64,000 nt of DNA from an uncultured Bacteroidota bacterium (GTDB lineage Bacteria; Bacteroidota; Bacteroidia; Flavobacteriales; Flavobacteriaceae). The translations under genes were made by a program, and so were the position numbers. Each line of letters opens with the position of its first letter. The first letter of the stretch is position 1. This document shows, piece by piece, positions 50,011 to 59,536 of the stretch. The stretch spans positions 66,829 through 130,828 of the forward strand of contig CABZJM010000001.1 in assembly GCA_902526075.1 (NCBI GenBank), given 5' to 3'. Under the pieces are notes generated by a model. It searched no databases, was not told the origin of the DNA, and worked only from the letters and a program-made list of their open reading frames with translations.

Positions 50011-51663
50011 TTGCTTAAAAATTTATCCATAAAAAATTATTTACTGATTGATGACCTTTCAGTTTCTTTCAATAATGGTTTCACGGTAATTACAGGTGAG
50101 ACTGGAGCAGGTAAATCGATATTAGTCGGTGGAATTTCTTTAATTTTAGGAAAAAGAGCCGACCTTTCGGTCAATCGTGACAAGTCTAAGAAGTGTATTA
50201 TCGAAGGGATTTTTGATATAGGCTCATTTAATCTGAAATCCGTATTTGACGAAAATAAATTGGATTACGAGACAGAAACTATACTTAGACGTGAAATTTT
50301 AGTTTCTGGTAAATCCAGAGCATTTATTAATGATAGCCCGGTCAATCTGAATCAATTATCTATCATAGGATCTAAAATTATTGATATACATTCTCAACAC
50401 CAAAATATTGAAGTTTTAAATAGCGAATTTCAATTTGAACTACTTGATTTAATCTCAAACAATGAAGAAAACATTCGTTTTTACCAAAGATTATATGATG
50501 ATTATAAACTTAAGTCTAAAGTTTTAGAGGAGTTAATTGAGAGAAAGCAAAGTCTGATTCAGTCAATGGATTACAATAGATATATTTTAGAAGAAATTGA
50601 TAATGCTAATGTATTAGAGGAGGACCTGAGTGAATTGGAAAACTTGCAAAACTCATTATCAAATTTTGAGGAATTTTCTGAAGAGTTAAAACAAAGTTCA
50701 CAAATAATTTCTGATGATGACATAGGATTAATTTCAACCTTATCTAGATTGAAAAATTCAATTGACAAAATTTCAAATAATTCACAAAAATTCAATTTGA
50801 TTTCTAAGAGAATATTATCGATAAAAATTGATTTAGAGGACATTTCAAATGAAATTGATGATTCTTTAAATTCCTTAGAACAAAATCCGGAAAAACTTAA
50901 TACCATTATTAATAAGATTGATAAAATTAATAATCTGCTGAGAAAACATTCTTTAAACTCAGTTAATGAGTTGTCGATATTTAGAAATAAACTAATTGAA
51001 AAGGTTGATACATCTGAGAATATTGATAATGAAATTGAATATCTCCAAAAAGAATGTGAAAATTTAATAATTAAATTGAAAAGTAGTGCAATTAATATCT
51101 ATGAAAAAAGAAAATCTGTAATCTTTGATTTAACCAGTCAAATTGAAAATGTATTAAGTGAATTAGGAATGGTTAATAGTAAATTCAAAATAAATCTGTC
51201 AAAAACTACAAAATTTTATTCGAATGGAATGGATATAATTGATTTTGAGTTTCTTGCAAATAAAGGATATGAATTTAAAAAAATTCAAGATTCAGCTTCT
51301 GGAGGAGAGATGTCAAGAATAATGCTTTCAATAAAATCAATTATGGCTAAGTATAAACAGTTGCCATCAATTATTTTTGATGAAATTGATACCGGAGTTT
51401 CTGGGGAAATTTCCAAAAAAATGGGGCTAATAATGAAGGAACTTGGTACCAAAATACAAACATTTTCTATAACTCATTTGCCTCAAATAGCTGCTATGGG
51501 TGAGTCACATTTTATGATTTACAAAAATGATATTGATGGTTATACAAAAACTAAAATTTCAAGGCTAAATGATAATGAGAGAATAGTTGAAATCGCTAAA
51601 ATGTTAGAAGGGAATAATGCATCTGAATCTGCATATACTCATGCAAAGCAGTTGCTTAATTAA
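50011..51663 (+). CDS. recN: DNA repair protein RecN
   Basis: 550 residues, SMC-like. Walker A VITGETGAGKSILVGGI near residue 30, a coiled-coil middle (about 150-360, Leu/Asn/Ile heptads), ABC signature DSASGGEMSRIMLSIKSI and Walker B LPSIIFDEIDTGVSGE, then THLPQIAAMGESHFMIYK. Acts at double-strand breaks. Start is TTG at 50011 where relatives have the Met of MLxxLxIxNYALI; no ATG exists upstream. Confidence 0.95.
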   Translation: MLKNLSIKNYLLIDDLSVSFNNGFTVITGETGAGKSILVGGISLILGKRADLSVNRDKSKKCIIEGIFDIGSFNLKSVFDENKLDYETETILRREILVSGKSRAFINDSPVNLNQLSIIGSKIIDIHSQHQNIEVLNSEFQFELLDLISNNEENIRFYQRLYDDYKLKSKVLEELIERKQSLIQSMDYNRYILEEIDNANVLEEDLSELENLQNSLSNFEEFSEELKQSSQIISDDDIGLISTLSRLKNSIDKISNNSQKFNLISKRILSIKIDLEDISNEIDDSLNSLEQNPEKLNTIINKIDKINNLLRKHSLNSVNELSIFRNKLIEKVDTSENIDNEIEYLQKECENLIIKLKSSAINIYEKRKSVIFDLTSQIENVLSELGMVNSKFKINLSKTTKFYSNGMDIIDFEFLANKGYEFKKIQDSASGGEMSRIMLSIKSIMAKYKQLPSIIFDEIDTGVSGEISKKMGLIMKELGTKIQTFSITHLPQIAAMGESHFMIYKNDIDGYTKTKISRLNDNERIVEIAKMLEGNNASESAYTHAKQLLN

Positions 51664-51668
51664 AACAC

Positions 51669-51676
51669 TATATTTG
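51669..51676 (+). promoter_or_regulatory. -7 promoter element of fabI
   Basis: TATATTTG, 19 nt before the fabI ATG and immediately downstream of the recN stop. Confidence 0.55.
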
Positions 51677-51695
51677 TTTAACAAAAAAATTAATT

Positions 51696-52511
51696 ATGTC
51701 AAATAATTTACTAAAAGGAAAGAGAGGAATTATTTTTGGTGCATTAGACCCTAATTCAATTGCATGGATCACCGCAGAACGTGTTTTTGAAGAAGGGGGG
51801 ACATTTGTTTTAACAAATGCCCCAGTTGCCATGAGGATGGGTCAAATTAACGTACTAGCCGAGAAAACAAATTCAACCGTGATTCCTGCTGATGCCACCT
51901 CACTTCAAGATTTAGAAAATTTAATAACCAAGTCAATGGAAGTTCTCGGTGGAAAATTAGATTTTGTTCTTCATTCCATAGGAATGTCGGTAAATGTTAG
52001 GAAAGGAAAATTATATACTGATCAAAATTATGATTGGACCCACAAAGGCCTCGATGTTTCTGCGATGTCCTTTCATAAGGTTATGCAAACTTTATATAAA
52101 AATGATGCAATGAATGAGTGGGGTAGTATTGTTGCTCTTTCCTACATGGCTGCTCAGAGAGTTTTCCCAGATTATAACGATATGGCTGATAATAAAGCTT
52201 TCCTTGAAAGTGTAGCAAGAAGTTTTGGATACTTCTTTGGAAAAGATAAAAAGGTTAGAGTAAATACAATTTCCCAATCCCCAACTCCAACTACGGCTGG
52301 AAAAGGGGTAAAAGGCTTTGATGGTTTTATAAAATATGCTGATAAGATGTCTCCTCTTGGTAATGCGACAGCGATGGATTGTGCCAACTATACTATAACA
52401 CTATTTAGTGATTTAACAAAAAGAGTCACTCTTCAAAACCTTTACAATGATGGTGGATTTAGTAATATGGGTGTTAGTGACGGAATAATGGATATAATTG
52501 AAAAATCATAA
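51696..52511 (+). CDS. fabI: Enoyl-[acyl-carrier-protein] reductase FabI
   Basis: 271 residues. NADH-dependent last step of fatty-acid elongation. KGKRGIIFGALDPNSIAWITA is the FabI nucleotide motif; LDFVLHSIGMS and the YNDMADNKA stretch hold the Tyr-x6-Lys pair; SQSPTPTTAGKGVKGFDGF is the flexible substrate loop. Typical length for a Bacteroidota FabI. Confidence 0.95.
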   Translation: MSNNLLKGKRGIIFGALDPNSIAWITAERVFEEGGTFVLTNAPVAMRMGQINVLAEKTNSTVIPADATSLQDLENLITKSMEVLGGKLDFVLHSIGMSVNVRKGKLYTDQNYDWTHKGLDVSAMSFHKVMQTLYKNDAMNEWGSIVALSYMAAQRVFPDYNDMADNKAFLESVARSFGYFFGKDKKVRVNTISQSPTPTTAGKGVKGFDGFIKYADKMSPLGNATAMDCANYTITLFSDLTKRVTLQNLYNDGGFSNMGVSDGIMDIIEKS

Positions 52512-52635
52512 CTAATTTTTATCATATTCTTTAAAACTCAATCGATTATTTAAAATTTTTTTACTTTTAATTCCTCGTTTTTTAATAAATTGGTAAATCC
52601 TCTTTAATTTTAAATATAAATTAAACCATATAAAC

Positions 52636-54573
52636 ATGAAAAAAAATTACTTTTTAACATTAACATTTTTACTTACTTCATTTTTTTCAGTTTCTGCACA
52701 ATGTGATCATACATTTGTAATGAATGATTCTTACGGAGATGGTTGGAATGGTTCAACGGTAGATCTTTCTGTAGACGGAGTTGTTATTGCTGAAGCAATA
52801 ACCGCTATTGACTCAGGAGGAGTTGGAACTCCATCCACAGAAGAATATACATTTAGTGCTCAAGAAGGTTCCTCAATAACACTTTCAAATTGGACAACAG
52901 GAAGTTGGACTGGTGAGGTCTCTTGGTCAATACTTGATGGAACAGGTTTAGAATTGGCATCTGGAGGGCACGGAGTAGATGCTGCCGTTGAAGCTAACTG
53001 TACACCACCATCGTGCCCAGCACCGATAATTACATCTTGGAATATGACTCTAGATGGAGTTTCCTTTGATGGAACAAACCAGGATGATATTTTAAGTTAT
53101 ACAGTTGAATATAGTGAAACTACTTTTACCCCTGGTGATGGTACAGCTAATTCATATACTTTTGATACTTTTCCTAATACAATGACTGGATTGTCAGTTG
53201 GAACAACTTATTATTTTGCAATGTTAGCAACTTGTTCTGATTCATCTTCATCGTACATTGGATCTCCAGATGAATGGACAACTTTAAATTATGGATCCAC
53301 CGGTGATGCACCCATTGTTATCGAAACTCTGCCTTATACCACATCTGATGATACAATTTATTATGGTGATGATTATACAAATACTGCTACTGGCTGTGAA
53401 GGCTCGGGATCATATTTAGGTGGAGATGATGTAGTTTATTTATACCAAGCAACATCCGATATGTCTTTAAATGTTACATTTACGCCTGATGGAACTTGGA
53501 GTGGTATATATGTTTACACAAGTCCTGCAGATATTGGTTCTGCGTGTTGGATTTATAATTCAACAAATTCTGCAGCAGTTGAAAGTATGTTTGAGTTAGC
53601 AGTTACAACTGGAAATGATTACTATTTTGTAATTAGCACATGGCCATCACCTCAAAATGTTTCATATACATTTAGTGTTGAAGAATTACAATGCGGTGCT
53701 CCAACAGGATTATCTGGATCTGCATCATCTAATACAACTGGAATAATATCATGGGATGGTTTAGATGATGGTACCACATATTTATTAGAGTTTGGTGATA
53801 ACGAGCCAGATGATATATCTATTTCGGGTACTTATGTAAATGCATCTACATTTGATGCAACTGATTTAAGCTCCAGTACTACTTACACTGTATGGTTGGC
53901 TGCTGTTTGTCCTGATGGATCTATGAGTGCAACAGTATCAACTTCATTTACAACATTGCTTACTCCTCCTGATTGTGGAGATAGTATTTCATATGATTAT
54001 CCAAATGCAACAAGTGGTGGATATAACTTTGCTACTGATTTCACTGAACCCAATCCAGAAGATTTATTATTTACATCAGTTGCTGGTGATCAAGATGGTG
54101 ATGGTAATATTGATGAAATATCCGTTACACTTTCTGGTACTACAGAAAACAACTATGACTGGATATATATTACTAGTGGTTCTGGTGAGATGTTGTATGG
54201 GCCAGTTTCTGGTGAACAAAGTGGCACTTTCACTTCCAGCGATGGAACGATAAATGTGTATTTGGCTGCTGATACATCAGTTCAAGGTGGACCGGTTAGT
54301 TTTGATATCTCGTGTGCGGGATTATCAATTGGTGATCAAGAACTAATTGATTTAAGAATTTATCCTAATCCTGTAGACAGTGATTTTGTTACTATTTCCT
54401 CATCTGAAAATGGTGATAAATTTATAGAGCTATTTGATATTAATGGAAGAAAAGTTCTTTCTTCAGCAATTATTAATGATTTACTTGATATCTCGAATGT
54501 TGATGCTGGATTTTATTTAACGAAGGTTACAATAAACGGAAAATCATCAATTTCGAAATTAATTATTAAATAA
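52636..54573 (+). CDS. Secreted fibronectin-type III protein with T9SS sorting domain
   Basis: 645 residues with signal peptide ending VSAQ. The mature protein is acidic and Thr/Ser/Gly-rich. A first domain (about 23-125) has MNDSYGDGWNGSTVDL, a motif seen in many flavobacterial adhesin-like proteins; two fibronectin III-like regions follow (CPAPIITSW..., CGAPTGLSGSASS) with an intervening pre-peptidase-like domain. Residues about 570-645 (DLRIYPNPVDSDFVTISS ... GFYLTKVTINGKSSISKLIIK, quoted by its ends) are the type A C-terminal sorting domain that directs export by the type IX system and surface anchoring. Function of the passenger is unknown, adhesion or polymer binding likely. Followed by a terminator. 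Confidence 0.88.
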   Translation: MKKNYFLTLTFLLTSFFSVSAQCDHTFVMNDSYGDGWNGSTVDLSVDGVVIAEAITAIDSGGVGTPSTEEYTFSAQEGSSITLSNWTTGSWTGEVSWSILDGTGLELASGGHGVDAAVEANCTPPSCPAPIITSWNMTLDGVSFDGTNQDDILSYTVEYSETTFTPGDGTANSYTFDTFPNTMTGLSVGTTYYFAMLATCSDSSSSYIGSPDEWTTLNYGSTGDAPIVIETLPYTTSDDTIYYGDDYTNTATGCEGSGSYLGGDDVVYLYQATSDMSLNVTFTPDGTWSGIYVYTSPADIGSACWIYNSTNSAAVESMFELAVTTGNDYYFVISTWPSPQNVSYTFSVEELQCGAPTGLSGSASSNTTGIISWDGLDDGTTYLLEFGDNEPDDISISGTYVNASTFDATDLSSSTTYTVWLAAVCPDGSMSATVSTSFTTLLTPPDCGDSISYDYPNATSGGYNFATDFTEPNPEDLLFTSVAGDQDGDGNIDEISVTLSGTTENNYDWIYITSGSGEMLYGPVSGEQSGTFTSSDGTINVYLAADTSVQGGPVSFDISCAGLSIGDQELIDLRIYPNPVDSDFVTISSSENGDKFIELFDINGRKVLSSAIINDLLDISNVDAGFYLTKVTINGKSSISKLIIK

Positions 54574-54595
54574 ATAAATTAAACAAATAGAAATT

Positions 54596-54631
54596 AAAAA
54601 GGGTTTAGTTAAAAAACTAAGCCCTTTTTTT
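54596..54631 (+). terminator. Intrinsic terminator after the T9SS protein gene
   Basis: GGGTTTAGT / ACTAAGCCC stem (9 bp with one G-T, extended by flanking A and T) with a short A loop, followed by seven T (54625-54631). Confidence 0.85.
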
Positions 54632-54645
54632 CTGTAATTATTTTT

Positions 54646-54653
54646 TAATTTTG
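54646..54653 (+). promoter_or_regulatory. -7 promoter element abutting the glycosyltransferase start
   Basis: TAATTTTG, then AAT, then ATG: only 3 nt separate the element from the start codon, predicting a leaderless mRNA. Confidence 0.55.
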
Positions 54654-54656
54654 AAT

Positions 54657-55664
54657 ATGGATTTAAAAGACATCTCATTTATTATTCCAGTATATAATAG
54701 GCCAGATGAAATTCATGAACTTCTAATGAGTTTTTCATGCCTTGAAGGTGATAAAGACTTTGAGATAGTTGTAATTGAAGATGGTTCTACAAAAAAATGT
54801 GATCATATCGTTAATAGATTTAGTGATTTAAATATCTCATATCATTTAAAAACTAACTCTGGACCTGGTGATTCAAGAAATTATGGTATGAATGTCGCTA
54901 AAGGAAAATATTATATTATACTAGATTCAGATGTTATCCTTCCAGCAAATTACAATAAAGTACTGATTGAGAATTTAATAAATGATTATTCAGATTGCTT
55001 TGGTGGAATTGATGATTCATATAAATCTTTTAGTAATTTTCAAAAAGCAGTTAGTTTTTCAATGACGTCATTTATTACAACTGGACATATCAGGGGAGGT
55101 AGTCAATCAATAGATTTCCAGCCAAGAAGTTTTAATATGGGAATCTCTCGAGAAGCATTCCTTAAAAGTAAGGGGTTCGGTAACATTCATCCTGGTGAAG
55201 ATCCAGATTTATCAATAAGATTAAAGGAACTCGGTTTTAATACAAAACTTTACAATGATTTGAAAGTCTTTCATAAAAGAAGAGTTTCTGTTTTAAGTTT
55301 CTTGGAACAGGTTTATAAGTTTGGTGTAGCCAGGACAATCCTAAACAATCGTTACCCAAGTACTAAAAAAATCATTTATTGGTGTCCTTTACTCTTTTCG
55401 CTAACTTTTTTGATTTCAATATTTTTATTTTTTCTTAACATTAACAGTACATTAATACTAATGTTCACATTTTATTTTATTATCGTTTTTATTCAATCAT
55501 CATTTAAAAATAACTCATTGGTAGGTTTATTATCAATTATGACAACCTTAATTCAATTTGTAGGCTATGGTTATGGATTTTTTAAGTCATTTATATTGAT
55601 TAATATTTTCCCTAATAAAAAAATAGAGAGTATATTTCCTAAAATGTTTTTTAATCACAGTTAA
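54657..55664 (+). CDS. Family 2 glycosyltransferase with C-terminal membrane helices
   Basis: 335 residues from ATG 54657. GT-A fold: FIIPVYNRPDEI, VVIEDGSTKKCDHIV, GPGDSRNYGMNVAKGKYYIILDSDV (metal-binding DSD) and HPGEDPDLSIRLKELGF. Two to three hydrophobic helices (about 245-310) tether it to the membrane. Donor and acceptor unknown. It starts a unit with the YbbR-like gene and coaE (1-nt and 4-nt overlaps). Confidence 0.9.
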   Translation: MDLKDISFIIPVYNRPDEIHELLMSFSCLEGDKDFEIVVIEDGSTKKCDHIVNRFSDLNISYHLKTNSGPGDSRNYGMNVAKGKYYIILDSDVILPANYNKVLIENLINDYSDCFGGIDDSYKSFSNFQKAVSFSMTSFITTGHIRGGSQSIDFQPRSFNMGISREAFLKSKGFGNIHPGEDPDLSIRLKELGFNTKLYNDLKVFHKRRVSVLSFLEQVYKFGVARTILNNRYPSTKKIIYWCPLLFSLTFLISIFLFFLNINSTLILMFTFYFIIVFIQSSFKNNSLVGLLSIMTTLIQFVGYGYGFFKSFILINIFPNKKIESIFPKMFFNHS

Positions 55665-56587
55665 TGAAAATTGATTTAAGTCAAGGTAAGTTTAATGTAT
55701 TCTTAATATTTCTAGTATTAGCTATATCGACATCATTAGTTAGTAAATTAACGTCTACATATGATAAAAATATTGTATTCAAGTTAACTGTGACAGATAT
55801 TCCTGAGGATAAAGTTATATACAAAAAATCTCATGATTCGGTGGAATTAAAAGTAAGAGGTTTTGGATTTAGTTTGGCAAAATATTATTTCAAAACACCT
55901 GAACTTAAAATTTCTGTTAAAAAATTAAAAGAGTTGAATAATTCATTTTTGTGGGAACAGAAACAAAATTTCACAGATACAAAACTTAATTTTGACTCCT
56001 CTACAGAGCTTTTAACGATTTTTGAAGATTCTATAATTTTATATTTTGATCAATATATTTCTGAAAAGAAACTTATAAAAACAAACATATCAATAAATTA
56101 TGAATCAGGATTTGATTCCTTTAAAACCCCATTAATCACAAACGACTCAGTTACAATATTGGGACCAAAAGACATTGTGAGAAAAATTGATTATGTTGAC
56201 ACTGAATTTGTGAAATTAAATAATGTTAATTCAGATATTCAAATAAATTTGAACCTTTTAAAACCAGCTTTTGATGATCTTTCAATTGATTTAAGTATGA
56301 TAGTATATAAATTAGAGGTTGACCAATATACTGAGGAAATAGTCACAGTTCCTGTTAATATTTTAAGTAAAGAAAATATTAAATATAACTATTATCCAAA
56401 AGAGCTTTCGGTTAAATATTTTATAAGCATCGATGATTATAAAAAAACCACACCAATTGATTTTAGAATCGAATGTAAATTAGATAAAATCCAAAGCACA
56501 TTAATTCCATACCTGACCAAAAAACCTGATTTTATAAAGAATGCCAGGCTAAGCTCAAATCAAATTCAAGTAATTATATTAGAATGA
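55664..56587 (+). CDS. YbbR-like protein
   Basis: 307 residues. One N-terminal membrane anchor (about 11-28), then repeated beta-rich YbbR-type domains, e.g. FKLTVTDIPEDKVIYKK, SVTILGPKDIVRKIDYVDTEFV and EEIVTVPVNILSKENIKYNYYPKELSVKYF, cited by its core TVPVNIL. YbbR proteins regulate cyclic-di-AMP synthase in Firmicutes; here no cdaA is adjacent, so the role is open. Translationally coupled to both neighbours. Confidence 0.75.
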   Translation: MKIDLSQGKFNVFLIFLVLAISTSLVSKLTSTYDKNIVFKLTVTDIPEDKVIYKKSHDSVELKVRGFGFSLAKYYFKTPELKISVKKLKELNNSFLWEQKQNFTDTKLNFDSSTELLTIFEDSIILYFDQYISEKKLIKTNISINYESGFDSFKTPLITNDSVTILGPKDIVRKIDYVDTEFVKLNNVNSDIQINLNLLKPAFDDLSIDLSMIVYKLEVDQYTEEIVTVPVNILSKENIKYNYYPKELSVKYFISIDDYKKTTPIDFRIECKLDKIQSTLIPYLTKKPDFIKNARLSSNQIQVIILE

Positions 56588-57159
56588 AAAAAATAGCATT
56601 AACGGGTGTAATAGGAAGCGGAAAAACAACAGCTGCTACTTGTTTCAAAGATTTAGGAATTCCTGTCTTTATCGCAGATGAATGTGCTAAAGATTTAATG
56701 ATTAGTGATCCTAACTTAAAATCCCAGATAATTAATTTGTTAGGGGAATACGCATATATCAATAATGAATTAAATAAAGAATTCATTTCAGAGCAGATAT
56801 TTAATAATAAAAGTCTTCTAGATTCTGTGAATTCTCTAATACATCCAAGAGTACAAAAAGCTTTTGATTTATGGTTAAATAATCAAAATTCAAAATATAT
56901 TATATATGAGGCAGCTTTGATATTTGAAAATAATTCAGAGAAAATTTTTGATAAAATTATTTGTGTAAAAACTCCTCTAAATATAATTCATAAGAGAATA
57001 AGCAATAGAGAAAATTATTCTAAAAAAAGAGTAGAAAAGATTTTAGATTCTCAACTAAGTCAAGATGTAAAGTGCTCAATGTCAGACTTTTGTATTGAAA
57101 ATACGTCTAGAGATAAATTGTCCAGTGAAATTAATAAGATACATTCGTCATTATTATAG
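56584..57159 (+). CDS. coaE: Dephospho-CoA kinase
   Basis: 191 residues, last step of coenzyme A synthesis. Walker A GVIGSGKTTAA at residues 8-18, IPVFIADECAKDLM (substrate Asp), HPRVQKAFDLW, and EAALIFENNSEKIFDKIICV. Slightly shorter than the 200-residue norm. ATG overlaps the YbbR-like stop by 4 nt. Confidence 0.94.
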   Translation: MKKIALTGVIGSGKTTAATCFKDLGIPVFIADECAKDLMISDPNLKSQIINLLGEYAYINNELNKEFISEQIFNNKSLLDSVNSLIHPRVQKAFDLWLNNQNSKYIIYEAALIFENNSEKIFDKIICVKTPLNIIHKRISNRENYSKKRVEKILDSQLSQDVKCSMSDFCIENTSRDKLSSEINKIHSSLL

Positions 57160-57212
57160 TTCATTATTGTTAATCTTTTATTAAATAACAAAATTTGTCT
57201 TTGATTAAATAA

Positions 57213-57220
57213 TAAATTTG
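57213..57220 (+). promoter_or_regulatory. -7 promoter element abutting the histidine kinase start
   Basis: TAAATTTG, then AAGT, then ATG: a 4-nt gap, so a leaderless transcript is predicted. Confidence 0.55.
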
Positions 57221-57224
57221 AAGT

Positions 57225-58835
57225 ATGAGTAAAAGGATATTCATATTACTTATAGTATTAATGAGTGTGTCATTAATTGGAATAATTTTAATTCAATCAT
57301 TCTTCATATTTAAAAATTATGAAGAAAATGATAAACAATTTTCTATAAATGTAAATTATGTCCTAGAAGAAACAGCATCCATTGTTGAGAGAAATGAATT
57401 CAGAAAATATGTTAGAAAGTTTAGGGATCTTATAGCAAATGAATCAAAAGTGGATACTTTAAGTATTCAAAATCTAATTATTATTGATCAAAACCCCGAA
57501 AAAAGGGAAACAATAGTATACAAAAATGGTGTAATTGAGGAAAATATTATTATCCCAAAAACCAAGAGTTACTATGATAATATAATTGATATTATTTCAG
57601 ATCAAGCAAAAACTCCTGAAAACACCCTTGCTATAAAAAGAGTATCAAATCAGCGTGAAGAAAAGGTCTTCTCTAATCAAATAATAGAAGATAATTTAAG
57701 TGCTGAAGAATTTTTATTAAAGGTTGGTAAAATTTCAAAAAGTAAGGAGGTTTTATTTGAAACTGCTTACAATGATCTTTCAAAAAGAAATCCAATTGAG
57801 GATAGAATAGGGGATTTAAATAAATTTGAAGAAGTTTTAGAGGGGAATTTCAACAAAATGGATATTGAATTAGATTTTGAATATGCAATTTTTAACGAAG
57901 AAAATTTAACTAAAATTGCCTCTGAAGGTTTTGAAATTAATGCTCCAAATTATTCATCGCTTATTTTTAAGGATGAAAATGATTCAAGTAATTATTTACT
58001 CAAGGTTAACTTTCCAGGACGAACACCCTTTCTCTTATCTTCATTAATCTCAGTTATTGTTACATCTGTGATTTTTACCTCAATTATAATTATAGCTTAC
58101 ATTACAACAATTCTTCTATTATTAAGACAAAGGCAAATCTCTCAAATAAAAACAGATTTTATTAATAATATGACTCATGAATTCAAAACTCCTATAGCTA
58201 CAATTAATCTTGCATTATCAGCTATAAAAAATCCAAAAACAATAGTCAATAAACAAAAAGTCAAAAAATATCTTCAAATGATAAATGATGAAAATAATAG
58301 AATGCATGATCAAGTTGAAAATGTATTAATGATAAGTCATTTGGAAAGAAATGAACTCAATATAGAAAAATCTAAGCAAGATGTAAATGAAATAATTGAC
58401 CTTGCTATTTCTCATTTAAGTTTAATAATTGAAAATAAAAATGGAAAAATAGTCACTGAAAAGGATGCACTAAATTCAAAAGTAATTGGAAATGAAACAC
58501 ATTTAATAAATGTGTTTGTTAATATTTTAGATAACGCAATAAAATATAATGAAAACTCACCTGAGATCATTGTAAAAACTAAAAATATCAATAATAAGAT
58601 TTTAGTAGAAATTATTGATAATGGTATTGGAATGAGTAAGGCTGTACAGTCCAAAATATTTGATAAATTTTACAGAAAACAAACTGGTGATCTACATGAT
58701 GTAAAGGGACATGGTCTAGGACTGGCATATGTAAGGAAAATTATCAACTTTCACAATGGGAATATCACAGTTGACAGTGTTATAAATAAAGGGAGTACCT
58801 TCACAATTCAATTAAATACAATAATAAATAATTAA
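57225..58835 (+). CDS. Sensor histidine kinase (RprX-like)
   Basis: 536 residues. Two membrane helices (about 7-29 and 268-300) enclose a 235-residue periplasmic sensor with no familiar fold. No HAMP is evident. The kinase core has His318 in MTHEFKTPIATINL, N-box VNILDNAIKYNE, G1 IIDNGIGM, F-box FDKFYRK and G2 GHGLGLAYVRKI. It phosphorylates the response regulator encoded 2 nt downstream. Location after coaE and architecture resemble the Bacteroidota RprX/RprY pair (recalled). The signal is unknown. Confidence 0.92.
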   Translation: MSKRIFILLIVLMSVSLIGIILIQSFFIFKNYEENDKQFSINVNYVLEETASIVERNEFRKYVRKFRDLIANESKVDTLSIQNLIIIDQNPEKRETIVYKNGVIEENIIIPKTKSYYDNIIDIISDQAKTPENTLAIKRVSNQREEKVFSNQIIEDNLSAEEFLLKVGKISKSKEVLFETAYNDLSKRNPIEDRIGDLNKFEEVLEGNFNKMDIELDFEYAIFNEENLTKIASEGFEINAPNYSSLIFKDENDSSNYLLKVNFPGRTPFLLSSLISVIVTSVIFTSIIIIAYITTILLLLRQRQISQIKTDFINNMTHEFKTPIATINLALSAIKNPKTIVNKQKVKKYLQMINDENNRMHDQVENVLMISHLERNELNIEKSKQDVNEIIDLAISHLSLIIENKNGKIVTEKDALNSKVIGNETHLINVFVNILDNAIKYNENSPEIIVKTKNINNKILVEIIDNGIGMSKAVQSKIFDKFYRKQTGDLHDVKGHGLGLAYVRKIINFHNGNITVDSVINKGSTFTIQLNTIINN

Positions 58836-58837
58836 TT

Positions 58838-59536
58838 ATGAGTAATAAAAAGAGAATTTTACTAGTTGAAGATGATCCAAATTTTGGAATAATTTTAAGA
58901 GATTTTTTGAAAATGAACGAATACGATGTCATTTTAGCTAAAAATGGCATGGAAGGTTTTGAAAAGTTTAAAAAATTTGAATTCAATCTATGTATATTAG
59001 ACGTAATGATGCCATATAAGGATGGTTTTACACTAGCTACTGAGATAAAAGTTATATCTCCTGATATGCCAATTATTTTTCTAACCGCAAAGTCAATGAA
59101 AGAGGATGTTCTCAAGGGATATAAGGTGGGAGCTGATGATTATTTAAAAAAACCCTTTGATAGTGATGTTTTATTATTCAAAATTAAAGCTATTTTAAAA
59201 AGAAATAAACTTTCGTCTGTTATTGACACTGAAGAGACTGAATTTAATTTTAGTTCGTTTCATTTTAACTCCAAACTGAGACACTTAAAATTCCAAAATG
59301 AATCAACTGTAAAATTATCACCCAAAGAAAACATGTTGTTAAAGTTATTATTAATTCATATAAATGATTTGATGCCAAGAGAATTAGCATTAACAAGAAT
59401 TTGGCATGATGATAATTACTTTACATCAAGAAGTATGGATGTATACATAGCCAAGCTTAGAAAACAGCTTCAAAAAGACCCGAAAGTCAGTATTAATAAT
59501 ATACACGGAGAGGGTTTTAGGTTAATTGTTGAGTAA
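58838..59536 (+). CDS. OmpR-family response regulator (RprY-like)
   Basis: 232 residues. Receiver domain with acidic pocket Asp12/Asp13 and phospho-acceptor Asp55 (LCILDVMMP), Thr in FLTAKS and Lys in YLKKPFDSD; C-terminal winged helix (about 135-232) with LSPKENMLLKLLL and RSMDVYIAKLRKQL. Partner of the kinase upstream. Its last 20 nt overlap the 3' end of convergent miaA. Confidence 0.94.
   Translation: MSNKKRILLVEDDPNFGIILRDFLKMNEYDVILAKNGMEGFEKFKKFEFNLCILDVMMPYKDGFTLATEIKVISPDMPIIFLTAKSMKEDVLKGYKVGADDYLKKPFDSDVLLFKIKAILKRNKLSSVIDTEETEFNFSSFHFNSKLRHLKFQNESTVKLSPKENMLLKLLLIHINDLMPRELALTRIWHDDNYFTSRSMDVYIAKLRKQLQKDPKVSINNIHGEGFRLIVE

Noticed and set aside
50571-50906. Open frame antisense to the recN coiled coil
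   Set aside because: Low-complexity Ser/Leu/Ile mirror of Asn/Lys/Glu-rich coiled-coil codons; no independent support.
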